64,000 nt of DNA from Telmatactis stephensoni (lineage: Eukaryota > Cnidaria > Anthozoa > Actiniaria > Isophelliidae). The position numbers were made by a program, and so were the translations under genes. The number at the start of each line of letters is the position of its first letter. Positions within the stretch are counted from its first letter, which is position 1. The notes under the pieces are model-generated. The model did no database searches. It worked only from the letters and a program-made list of their open reading frames with translations, and was not told where the DNA came from. Of this stretch, positions 38,045-50,300 are shown in pieces. The DNA is taken from contig JALIZF010001333.1 of the NCBI GenBank assembly GCA_029948255.1, positions 62,001 to 126,000 of the forward strand. Reading direction: 5' to 3'.

Positions 38045-38526
38045 TAAATATTCAAACTAGTACCCAGTCCCCTACTCGATTGGGAAATGGCTTATCATTT
38101 GAAAAAATGTGGGTTTACAAAAATGTATAAACATATAATCTGTACTGAACTAAGCTAAGTACTATCACGCTTATTATATTTAATTGTTTTTGGATTATTT
38201 TCTGCGAAATGAATATCCGGGAAAAAGGGGGCTCTAACAACCCTCTAAACTTTTCCTCGCTTCATTTTTTCTTCATTTCCTCGCATCATTTTCCAACAAG
38301 ATTTATTGATCACTGTATCCACATTAATACTCGCGAAATATATATCTTATATATAAACTAAACATTTCCTTGCTATAGTAAAATCATCCAACACGAATTG
38401 CTGGCCGGCGGTTTCATCCATTCCTTCGGGAATCAAAATATAATGAAATGGTAGTCATGTTGGATGAAGAAACAACATGCAACTCAGCAATAGAATAACT
38501 ATATCTACTTACTCTAAATTACGCCT

Positions 38527-38703
38527 GGTTTTCACGAGCGACAGAAGCAGAAGCAAAAACAACAATAAGCAGATTCATTGCGTTACATTTCGTGAATGTA
38601 GACAGTGAGCATTGCGTTACATTTCGTGAGAGTAGACTGTGATCATTGCGTTACTGAATCTGTGTATGTTGCTTCCGTTTATGCTTCCATCGTTCGTGAA
38701 GAC
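38527..38703. repeat. MITE with internal direct repeats
   Basis: Ends GGTTTTCACGAGCGACAGAA and its near-complement CATCGTTCGTGAAGACC. Inside, CATTGCGTTACATTTCGTGA occurs twice and CATTGCGTTAC a third time. Confidence 0.75.
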
Positions 38704-40714
38704 CAAGCTTTACAGACGGTGTTTAAGCTAGGCCCGTTCCATACGCTACTCATGCCATGTGCTGTACCTAATCGCTGAATTAAGTTCGGCAAAAGCCAGT
38801 GTATGAACCATTTCGAAATGGCGGCTTTTTTGTTTGACAAGTTTCATGCGTTCGACTGGGTTTGTCGCATTATGTGACAGAGCCGTGGCTAGACAAAGTT
38901 ACGAACGCCGCTCCAAAGTCGCTTCAGAGTCGAACTAGGTACGGAACACAAATGAAGTGGCCACATGCATAGATACAGAAAAAAAAGGCTAAATTTTTTT
39001 GTCAGATTAAATTCGAACGTTTTCGACTTTTCAAAGCAGCATGATCATGGTGGTGTCGGGAAACTACGGGTACATGAAGTGTCTGTTAAGCTGATTGTAT
39101 AACATTAATGATAAAATAAAGAAATGTAAGGTGACATTGTATTGTTTGTACTGTGTTAGCTAGACGTCACTTATGAACAGCTACGATATAACGCGCGTTC
39201 TGATTGGTTAGTTAGCGTGCACTCAATGGACAGCGCGCTGACGTGCGTGCGTTGTTTTATTAGTCCCAGATTAAAAACATTGTCTCTCTTGATCAGAAGC
39301 GATTTCAAGAAATTTCAGCCAACGAGTCATTGAACTATCTACTCTCACCTTTGAGAGATACCAAATACAATCTATAGATCAAAACAATGCAGTCTACCAA
39401 ACTGAGAGAACTAAGAACACTTATATTTTTGCTTGTACATATATTAGACTTTCCTAGACCAGTGTATCCAGTTGCACCAAGTTAAGAAATGCCCTTTCTA
39501 ATGATATCTTATGATACCTTTTGGTATATGTTTCCTTTTTCTATATATTTGAACTACAAAATGAGATAAAAACCTCTGAAATATAATAACACGAAAATAA
39601 TTTGGGAAATAGATACTTCGTGGGCTTCCTGTGGTCAAGACGCGGCCGCACAAAAGCGCGCGAAATCTGGCGCATGCGCAGACATTTGACTGTGATATTG
39701 GTCAAAACTCGCCGCATTGTTTAGTTCGATTCTCAGGATTCATTGATGAATGTTCTCAAAATACTAACTAAAATTGAAATCATTGATATATGGGTAAAAG
39801 AATTATGAATAATTTAGCATATAATTAAAGAAAAAAATTCGTAGATAAATTGAAAAATAGAGACGTTTTAAACTCATCAAAAAATACCCTCAAGTTATGG
39901 GCAGAAAAGTGTCATTTTTGCATAAAGAAACGGCTCTTCTTGAAACCTTTGACAGCTTTGTCATCTTGTACATGACACTCTACCTGCCTTTTCTGTCGTT
40001 AACGGTGACATGGCTTTGAACATGCTCACAGCAACAGACCAATGAAATAATTTTACTCTTGTTGGGAATCGAACGTCCAATGAACAAATGCTGGCAACGG
40101 AAAATATAAATAGTCAGTCCTCTTGGACAATTGCTTGATATTCCGCGGCATGTTGAGTTAAACTAACGGTTCAAATTGTTCAGGAACAAAATTGTTCAGA
40201 AACAAAGTTTAGTCAGTTCTGAAATCATCATTTTTCCTCCAAGACCGAGTCTACCATTTTCCCAGACTTAGGTGGGTATAATTATCATAAATAACCACAC
40301 TACCATCACATCAATCTGCCTTCAGGTTTTTGGAAAGCAGCTTTTCTTGAAAAGGGGCTCAATGTGCAAGGAATGGGAACTTTTGGCAGCTTTTAATCTA
40401 AAAATTTAGAAGGGTTATCGAGGTTAATTGCCAATTTTAATAAGAAAGTCTCGCGTGTTTGATCGTCAAGAGGACTTTGCAGAGGTAAAGCTAACTAAGG
40501 CCTATTTTACGCTTTCTAGTGGTCTTTCATCATGTCTTTAGAAGTTATAGATTCTTTTTCTGTTATAATTTCAGATGATTTTTCGACCATACCTGTTTTA
40601 TCACACAAATTATGAATTTCATTTAATTTGAGAGGGCATAAATTATTTTGACTTGAATAAAGTGCATGGAATATATTTTTGGGGGGTATTTTTTGTAAAA
40701 TTGCTTTAATTTGT

Positions 40715-40975
40715 TTTGTTTTGGTTTGTTTCTTTGTTTGTTTGTTTTGATAGATATGGGTAGATATTTGAAAAATAAAACCATTATTGCCTCACTAGGT
40801 TATTCTAACAATACTTTCATATTACATAGGTAAATCTTATTTTGGCCAACTTCGATAAAGAGGAATATATTGTTTTCGTAAAGTTTTGCTAATTAAAACT
40901 GAATTAACTTGTTTTGTTTTGTTTGTTTGTTTGTTTTGTGTTTGTTTGTTTGTTTTGTGTTTTTATTATGTCATT
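40715..40975. repeat. GTTT-rich simple repeats
   Basis: Two blocks (40715-40752, 40914-40965) of TTTG/GTTT units. Confidence 0.8.
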
Positions 40976-41137
40976 CCATTATCCTTGAGTTCATTGAAAC
41001 CAAATTGCCTTAGCAGCTCATAACATTAACAAACTATCCAAAAACGCTACAAATTTATGTACAATTCTGACACGGAAGATTAGAATAAGCAACATCACTG
41101 TGTATGCAAACGAAGGCGCTGTGTGCGCAATTGAGAG

Positions 41138-41162
41138 GAAAGAAAGAAAGAAAGAAAGAAAT
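41138..41162. repeat. (GAAA)n microsatellite
   Basis: Six GAAA units. Confidence 0.85.
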
Positions 41163-41358
41163 TGCGTTGCATGCTTCAACAAATTCAAATTTCTAAAAAT
41201 GATTTACTGTCGAACGTATACCAACAGGTAGGCATTTTGTCTGTAAATTTAAAGTATAATCTGCATAATTCATTCTGCTAATAAATGTACTGTTGTATAC
41301 TTCCTAACAGATAATTAAAATCCTTTGGCTAATACCCAAAAAGAGATTCAAGCTAAAC

Positions 41359-44300
41359 ATGGAAAGTTCTTTTCTGAAAAACTGGTTTATGGCTCTGCTG
41401 TTTGTATTATTAACTCAACTTCCTTGGTAAGTAGACATTCAAAAACGAATTATGGGGCGCATTCGAGTGCTTTTGTGACTATTCGAGTGTTTAAACACTT
41501 TAAAAGACAGAAATGTCGAAATCACTTTTCTAATGGTAACAGCTGTGTTACAAATGAGGCTTATTCATAATTTATTTTTGAAATTAAGAAAATGAGAACT
41601 AATTCTGATCTAATACAAGAAATGACTAAAAGTAGTTCTCCTTGAAAGTATTTTCAGAAGACATGCAGAGCTATAAATAAAAATTAGTTCAGCTTTTCAC
41701 ATTATAGATGATTTTGTATGTATTTATCACTGGATCGGAGGCCTTAGTGACTTCGTTTTGATACATTTTTAAAATTAAAAATGCTTACCTTCTTTACGAG
41801 GGTTAAAGGCTGGGGTTGCAACTTCGGAGATAAATTCAGTTTCAACTATAATTTTATTCTATAATTAGCCTAAAAGCATAAAATGATGGTTACGGTTCGA
41901 AAACCGCAGTGACACAAACAGAACGAAAGTTCTGAGCTTCGGAAAGATGTTTCTGGGGTATCAATCCAGCAACATTGCACGTAAGAGAGCATGCATTTAC
42001 GCGAACGTTCAAAGAGGAAAAATGCATCATATTGTAGCTTTTTAATGATGAAGTTTGGGATGGATGTTTTAATTAAGCAACTATGGAACCCTGCTTGGCT
42101 CGTAGCCATATAGTCCATATTACTCCAAACTTAAATCGGTATGTTTGATGGTTCAGTCCTGCCCAATAAACGTGCTTCAGGAATTTGGATCGAATAGCAA
42201 GGAGAAATACAAAAAGTTAATTTGAAAGGCAAGATCAAATCTGAAGCGCAATTGCAGGACACAGCTATTACAATTTCTTAGTCCTTAGTTGGCAGTTACA
42301 AGGCAGATAGAAATAACGAAATTTGACAGTTACAAGGCAGATAAAAATAACGAAATTTGACAGTAACAAGGCAAATAAAAATAATGAAATAGTTCACTTC
42401 CGATATTCTGGTTGAGAGATCACGCACAAATTAATTCCAGACGAGGCCTCGGGGAAACAAAATGATTTATTATATTTCGAAAATAATTCAAGAGTTTTGA
42501 TTGGCTAAGAGCCACCGGATAAATTACCATAGTCGCCGGCTAGCTGCCCAAATTTGGAGTTATGAAAATGTTGAAAACCATTATTCGAAGTTATGACGTA
42601 ATTTTCTCGAATATGGAATATTAATATTAGCTTGCGGTATGACGTCACGCTAATTTATGAGTTCAAGATTTGCATGTATTCTTGTCAACAAAGCACAACT
42701 GAGTAAGAATTATTTTCAAAAAATAATAAAACAATTATTGAATTCGTTTCTCGTAGGATATGGGGAATTATTAAGGCCTCGGCTTGTGTTATCTGCCTCA
42801 GCCTTCGGCTTCGGCAGATAACACAAACCTCGGCCTTAATAATTCCCCATATCCTACTCGACCTCATCCAATAATTGCTTAATATTAGGATTACTCGTTG
42901 TTTCCCCGGAGCCTTATCTTTAATTGGTTTATGCGTTATCACTCAGCCAAAATATCGAAAGTGGGCAATTAAACAATATAAAGATACATTACTTGGTTTG
43001 TCAAAGCTTGAGTCCGTTAGCCCTAGTGCTAGGGTTGTCATAACTTTATGTAAACGGACCCTTACGTATACTGTCAAAAATTATGTCCTTGTAGGGTCAG
43101 CTCAGTTAGTAACCACACTGCGACACCAACATATCTTTCTCGGTTAATTACTGGCTATGATAAAGATGTACGGCCGTTTTTCGGAGGTGGGTAATGCGCT
43201 CTATTTCCTCGCTATCACCTATTCTCTCCATCTGTTAATATACCCATTCTTACCTACTTAGTCTTCCTACGTTTATCGCTCATCCCTTTGTTATTTGTGA
43301 TGGCGAACGGGCCTAAAGACCTACTCAGTAAGCAAAATTCCCAGGAAAAGTCTCGGGTTTACTCCATAGACCCCAACCCCGCGATTCTCTCCCAGCTTCT
43401 CCCTCTCCCAGCTTCTCCCTCTCCCAGCTTCTCCCTCTTGGCAAGTCTCGCGGCCATGATGAATGGGCCTGTAAAATAAGCAAAATTTCCAGGGAAAGCT
43501 TTCATATAAAGTCTCCGTTTCGCTTGTTTACGCCGGGTGTTTTCCTTTCGGTAAGTCTCGTACCCAAGTAAATTGGACTGGAAAATGAATAAGCAAAATT
43601 TCCACAAAATGCTAAATGGAAAAGCCTCGGGTTCACTTCGTAAGCTCGGGTCTCTCCCCCTAGATCGAAAAATCTCTCCGAATACCATCCATCATTCGTG
43701 TTCTCGCTCGCTGTGATTGGGTGAAAACCGTGTGTAATTACAGTAAACACGTACAGATGACGTCACAGAATCTTACGTGTGTTCCGATTGGTCAAACCAT
43801 TTCAATAAGAATTATATGAAGTAAATAGACTTCACTTTTCCGTGCGTCTGTAGTCTAATAGATGCAAACATGACACCAAAACGTGGTGAAAACAACAGTA
43901 ATGCCACTCGACTTCGTCTTTTGGCGTTCGTTTTTCAATTCTCACCACGTTTTGACGTCATCTATGTAAGATACAGATACACGGAAAAATGAAATCTATT
44001 CATTTGCTAATTATACAATCAAAAAATTGAGCCGACATTAAATTCTTGGATTGCAATCATTCCCAGGAGAGTGAATTGAACAAAAACCATGGCAGCCATG
44101 TTAGTGGTTTCCTTTTGCCAAGACTTCCAACATGGCTGCCGTGTCTTTTGTTGAATTCACTCTCCTGAACAGCAAGTGATAACATGACGAGTATGCGCGA
44201 ACCGCTGGACGGAAGTGGCCTCAATTACGGTTTTAACCTGGCTTAGGGCTACCTCCCTCATAAAGAGAGTCGTATATAGTCTCCCCAAAGTTTTACAGTC

Positions 44301-47300
44301 GAGTGCAGAAGTGCGAACAGCTAGAAATTATCCCTTCAAAATTATCCATTTGTCCAAGACAATAGAAATTGGAGACATGCGCAGATGTTATCACTTGCTG
44401 TTACTCTCCTGGGCATGATTGCGATTGAAGCATACAAAGAATATTGCATTCCTGACATTTTTCAGTTCGCCCGCTTAACGTTTCCGTGCATATACTGATA
44501 AGCTCGTTTGGCATCATAAAAGAAGCAGAGATGGTAAGTGATCATGAACGTGGCGCTTTTCAAAGCCGGAAAGCCACAGCTAACTGCTTGTGCAATTTAT
44601 GGATATATTCTTTATATTTCCTGCAGTATTAACAAGGTGCAGATCTAGTAAATGTCTGAATTAATCTCTGAAAAAGTCAAAGGTGCTAAAGAGGCAACAA
44701 ATTTAAACCCTTAATTATGTTTTCGATTCTTCCCTTTGACACAATGTCTGTCGCATGATGCTTAATTCACAGCATACACACTTTCAAAAATTTCAAAACT
44801 TCTAAACTATTGCGGGGTTGTATCAGTTCCAAAAGGACTGGTAACGAGTTTCATGACAGCGAGGCTACAAAGTCCTCTAATAGCATCAAATGAGCCTTCA
44901 TCTTCATACACAATGTAAAATACACAGAGAAAATGTATCTCACCGGCAAGATATAAATAATCTTTAACAGCCACGCAAAAGTACGTACGCCACGCTTGTC
45001 CTCGATAATTGAAAGTCGTTTATAGCTGTTTGAAATTGATTGAACAACTTTCCAATCTTTTGGAGGAAATCCCAGTGTACTTCTATCTCCGACAATACTG
45101 GACAGATGTACGATTGGCTAACAAATTAAATCATTCTATTACCTTCGCTGGGGGCGTAATTGGGAAGTTCTGGGCGCCAGATCTCTATTGCTACAATGCA
45201 CAAGAGTCGAATTTGATGTCCAAAGATGAGGATGTAAATAGTGGACTTACAATTGAACCTGATGGATCTTTGGTCTATAGAAGAGGGTAAGAAATACATG
45301 CACAAAGAGAACAATTTGTTGTCATGAAAGGCTCAATGCATGCTTATAGGGGAGTGGTTGCTCATCGTACAATGTAAATCGGTTCAAAACTTTCAACAAT
45401 TTTGCAGTGAAACCACTCGCTGCACTCCATCATGGTTTCACTTGAGGTTTGAACATTTTGTGAACTCAAATCCATTGTTATTAAAGAGTATAGACAATGG
45501 ACAATGGGAAACCGCTTGTGATTTGTCAATTTGAATAAACATCCCTTGCGATTTCTTTGTCAATAGCGAACAAAGACCATATACTAAAGTGTCGGGATTG
45601 AACGGGAGAAAGGCGGACGGAGGTGCAAACACTGCTTGCGTCAGTCTTCCTTCACAACCTTTTTTATTAGTTGTTACTCTATGCTACCCCTAACATGCTC
45701 CTAGCCAGAACAAACGTTTTACGGGGTCAGAACTCAGTGCAAAATTGCTACAAAATATAAGGTTTGGTTGGGTGGAACCAGAATGCGAAGGGGATGGAGA
45801 ATGGAGATGCCGGAGAAGGCTAATTTGTTTTACGCCAACTTCGAGATGGCGATATAATAAGATACGGGGTTAGACTCTACTCAAAACAAACATTTTGCTT
45901 CTGGTTGAGACGCTCACTCGAAGAAAAGTCGAGAATTACGTGACATATGCATGTTTATGCACTATAGACGACTTTCAAAAATGGCGGGCTCATTATTCAC
46001 GAGAACGAGGCCAGAAAGGCTTCGAAAATCATCATGGCTTTAAATGAGTCAGAGTATATCCTATAAAATGCACAGAAATTAGGTGTTTCAAATGGAAGAG
46101 GAACACATCGTCTTTGATAGCAATAGAAGTGTCACCACGCTTATTTTCTGGTAACAAGGCCTTTGTGGCCTCGTTCTCATGTAGTAGGCCGCCATTTTTG
46201 AAAGTCGTCTATGAAAGCTTACAATATGCGTAGTTTTGACGCTCCTGACCCAACTAACTCGACTGAATAATGAGTTATTGTACTAGATCGCTATCTTTAC
46301 ATGGGCCCGAAAAATGCTCTGAACGTAACCCTCGGGTGCCGCTATGCTGGCTACGACCCTGCTTCACCATTCTAATTGCATTCCACGTGAATTTTAGATC
46401 TACAGTTAAAGCATCGTGCGATATGGATTTGCGCCACTTTCCGATGGACGTCCAACATTGTACTCTGACATTTGGTAGCTGTAAGTTCGACTTATTTTAG
46501 ATTAGAGCAGTTTTCGTATGAGTGTGAAACGGACCGCGCCGCGCCGTGGCCGTGTCAGTGCCGTGTTGTTTATAAAAGCATTCAAAATTCCCGCCGTAAC
46601 CATGCCGTAACCGTGCGGTACCGTTTTCACAGTCATACGAATTCTACTTTATGTTAGTATGTATACATAAGACAGCAGTTGAAGGACCAACTCGTCAGTG
46701 GGTTTTATTCTCCAATTTTAAGTAGCTATTTTTGGTGGCAAAACCGTTGCCTAACAATTATATGACACAAACTTGCTTAGCACTGATTGATCAACTAAAA
46801 CAACATAAGAAATTTCTGCGATTTGATTGGCTGAGAGGAGTGGTATTTCAGCTTCATTTTGCAAAACAGCTAAAACAAAATGGCAGCCAGACACGGGAAG
46901 CTTTCTTACGTAAAAAGGACTGAACTGAATCTTAGAGGCGGGTCGAAAAGCTCTAATAACTAAATCCCTGAGTGCCCTCAAATTATCTTCGTCACATTCT
47001 TGCTGAGGTCATCAACATTGTGAAAATCAGACTAAGAAATTTTCTCCAGTCCCGATATCGTGGACTAAGTAGTGAATTTTGGTGAAAAAATATTTTGATA
47101 GACGTCGATTGAACTTATCAATATTGATTCCAATTCGCGGCTGTTTATGATTGAAATTGCAGAAATTTCTTAGCTTATATTATTAACAAATAATTGCATG
47201 TGTGATCAGTTGGTCTGATTCCAAACAGTAGTCGCGATCGCTTACCAGAGTGATTCAGATTCAAACGGGGTTATATTATGGTGGTCTAACTAGAGCTAGT

Positions 47301-50300
47301 CGCTTTCGAGAGTGGTCGCAACAAGAGACCATAAAACTAAAAAAGCGAAACTCAGTATTGATGTTTGTGCGATGTTCGCGGCGACTAAAGCTATTTTTAG
47401 TAATTTCGCCATAGCGCGCGCAAGGCTCTTAAAGCCGAAAGCAAACGGTCACGTCCGCGCGCACGTCAAAAATCAAATTCTATTGTTTGAGAGCCTTGCG
47501 CGCGTGATGGCGAAATTGACAGACACCAATACTAAGCTTCGCGCTCTTAGTCATGGTCTCTTGGTCGCAACTAGAAGAGGTTTGACTGTAGTAACTTGTA
47601 ACTTTCAAAGATCAAAACATATCGGAATCATAGCTGCGCGTAAAATGGTAACGATATTATTACATTCTTTTCTAGATTCAAAGAGTGACCAAGATATAAT
47701 TTTTTCTTGGAGACTTAAAGAAATGCAAGTTGAAGATGCAGAAATGGCTCAATTCGAGCTTAGTGACATCAAATTAGGAAAAAAAGTGCACATCTATGAT
47801 GGAGGTGCATGTTTTTAACAATTAACCATTTCGATACTTCCGTGCGTCTGTACATCTGAGAGAGATTAACCATCACGTACACGGGAAACGGCAGACGGCA
47901 GACAGGAACACGTGACCTACGAATTTCGCACCTGACGTTGCGCATTTGGTACTCAAACGAAAGAGCGACTTTTCACGTTTACGGCAAACGTAAAATGACC
48001 CATCCTCGCGTTGGAACAGCAACGCCAGACGCGAAAAAAAGCAGGTCACGTGATCCTCTTTGCCGTTTGTCGTTTCTCGTGTACGTGATGCTTAATCTCT
48101 CTAATTTCAAAATCTGGCGTGATTGGTGCGTGTGCGTACTATAATCGTCATAATTAGATACGACTCTCGACCAATCAGAGTGTGTTATATTGATAGCACT
48201 TTATTGGTATTGCTGCTATATATACCTATTTCAAAAAACGTTGTCGTATTAAATCCACAGTGTACACTCCAAGACTGCAAAGGATTTTGGTAGTTTTCTA
48301 TTAATTAATATAATCATAGCATGTTTTGGTTGCATAAAACATGAATACAAAAAGGCTTGATTGCTCATGACGCTTCCTGGAATGCTTAAAATGCTCGCCA
48401 AGAAAACATCACACAAGGAAAGACAATAGTGAAGACAATAGATTAATTAAAAGAAAAACTGCCAAAATCCTTTGCGGTCTTGGAGTGTACACTGTGGACT
48501 TGTTGCGACAACGTTTATCGGATTAGGTGTATACTGGGTCGCGGCAATAAGGAGCAAGGATGGCACAGTCGGTTTATAGTACGCGGTCTTGTTTATCAGT
48601 TACTCAAATTACTGTCACGAGCTATCGACGTGAAATATGGTCGCTTTACTTTATTTTACTTTACTTTACTTTACTTTACTTTACTTTACTTTATTTTACT
48701 TTACTTTACTTTTAAATTTTAAATTTGGGTAGAAATTTAGAATAACGACTTTCAAGGTTTAGTGCGAAGAATGTTCAATCGAGAAAGAACTTGCATCGAC
48801 TTGCGTTCTCGTTTGAGGGGGGCCTTAAGAGGCTATTGAACTGCGCAATCCATTCAAATAATATTTGTATTTTCTTCAGAAAAGTACACTAAAATCTACT
48901 TCACCGTTATCCTTTCTCGCCGATATGGCTTTTACCTAATCCAGGCATACACTCCTGATGTACTCATTGTAGCTTTAAGCTGGATTGTTCTCTGGATGGA
49001 CACCGAAGCGATTGGAGAACGGTTGTCTCTCGGGATAACCAATATACTCACCGTTATGTTCCTACTGGGCGCCACTAACGCCTCTATGCCGAAAGTCAGC
49101 TATGCTAAGGCACTTGACTGGTATTTACTGATCTCGTTTGCCTTCGTCTTCCTGACCTTGGTGGAGAGTATGGTGGTGTTTTTGTTATCTCAGTGGAAAG
49201 ACGGCAAGACAGCACAGAGGGCAAGTATTTTGTGGTATTAGTTGTAGTACGTAGCAGCTGATACAGTGTATCAATCGCTATCATTACGGTCGCGGTGTAT
49301 ATGGGGAGACCTAACTGGGGCTCTAAAGTCGCCGTAACTTTGGGCACTTTAAGGGGACTAAAACTCTCTCTGGTGTATCAAATCCCCCTCCCACCCCTCC
49401 CTGAGATCACTGATTGCGACATTGTAAACAAACATGGCGTCTAGTAGTGAAAAGCCGGCAAACTTTGTAACTTTTCTGCTTCAAAAAAAACATGATGATA
49501 AGAACAAAAGAGATTGCATTCGACGCAGACATGACCAAAGACGAGTTGCATTCACACCAACCAGTTAAACTAGTTTAAAAGTGGTTTAACTAAACAAGGT
49601 TTAAAATTCGTTGCTCATAACATGCGCACCTCACAACCTCACCGTGAAAACCTGTTTAATTTACATATCATGCCAAGGTTGTTTGGACTGACTTTGTCTT
49701 TTGAAAGTAACACGACAGGGTTATCAACAAACTGAAAAAATCAAAACCCGGTTAAGTTAAACTAGTTTAGTTGGTGTTAATGCAGTTTAAAGGCGATTTA
49801 AGGAAAAATTAAATTGACCAAAAAGTCGATGGGACGTAAGGCGACTTTGTGGGATTTAAAACAACTTTGTGCGACTTAAGACGACTTTAGGGCCTGAAGT
49901 CTCCCCGATTAGTAGGGCACTTGTGCCCGGCTATAAGACTAGAGACTTTAATAAAGTTATTATTATTATTATTATTATATTTATTTATTTATTTATTTAT
50001 TATAAGTAGGCCTATGGTGGTTAGAGCGAACCATTTAAACTAATGATAAAACAACCCTCCCCCCGTTAGAGCAGGTTTCGTTGTGCCGGTTATATTAAAG
50101 CAATTAACTATATTTAATGAAAAGTTTTAGCAATTGCGGCCTAGTACTGCTGTAATAATTTCCACAGATTAATCAACTATATTTAACTTTGGTAATTCCT
50201 TCAGCATGAAGAAGCCAACGGAGCGCCCTTTCGCTTTGCTTTTCTTTTGATCTCGAACTATCATTTTTTTACTGTATGCTGTTATTTAAATGCTGAACAA

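Larger units (their letters stand above)
36243..41358. other. Spacer between genes B and C
   Basis: No coding exon recognised. Holds several inverted-repeat elements (36581-36643, 37793-38044, 38527-38703), an interspersed repeat beginning GGGCTTCCTGTGG near 39612, and GTTT-rich and GAAA simple repeats at 40718-41162. Exon 1 of gene C is preceded by an acceptor-like CTTCCTAACAG, so a 5' UTR exon may lie in this stretch. Confidence 0.5.

Noticed and set aside
38577..38660. CRISPR-like direct repeats
   Set aside because: Only two to three copies within a MITE, with no spacer regularity, in a eukaryotic genome.
47312..47818. 168-codon + strand ORF
   Set aside because: Its first two thirds are a MITE (47322-47573, also present at 23595-23885); only the last part (47676-47804) is real exon 6 of gene C. 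The join is a chance open frame across the intron.
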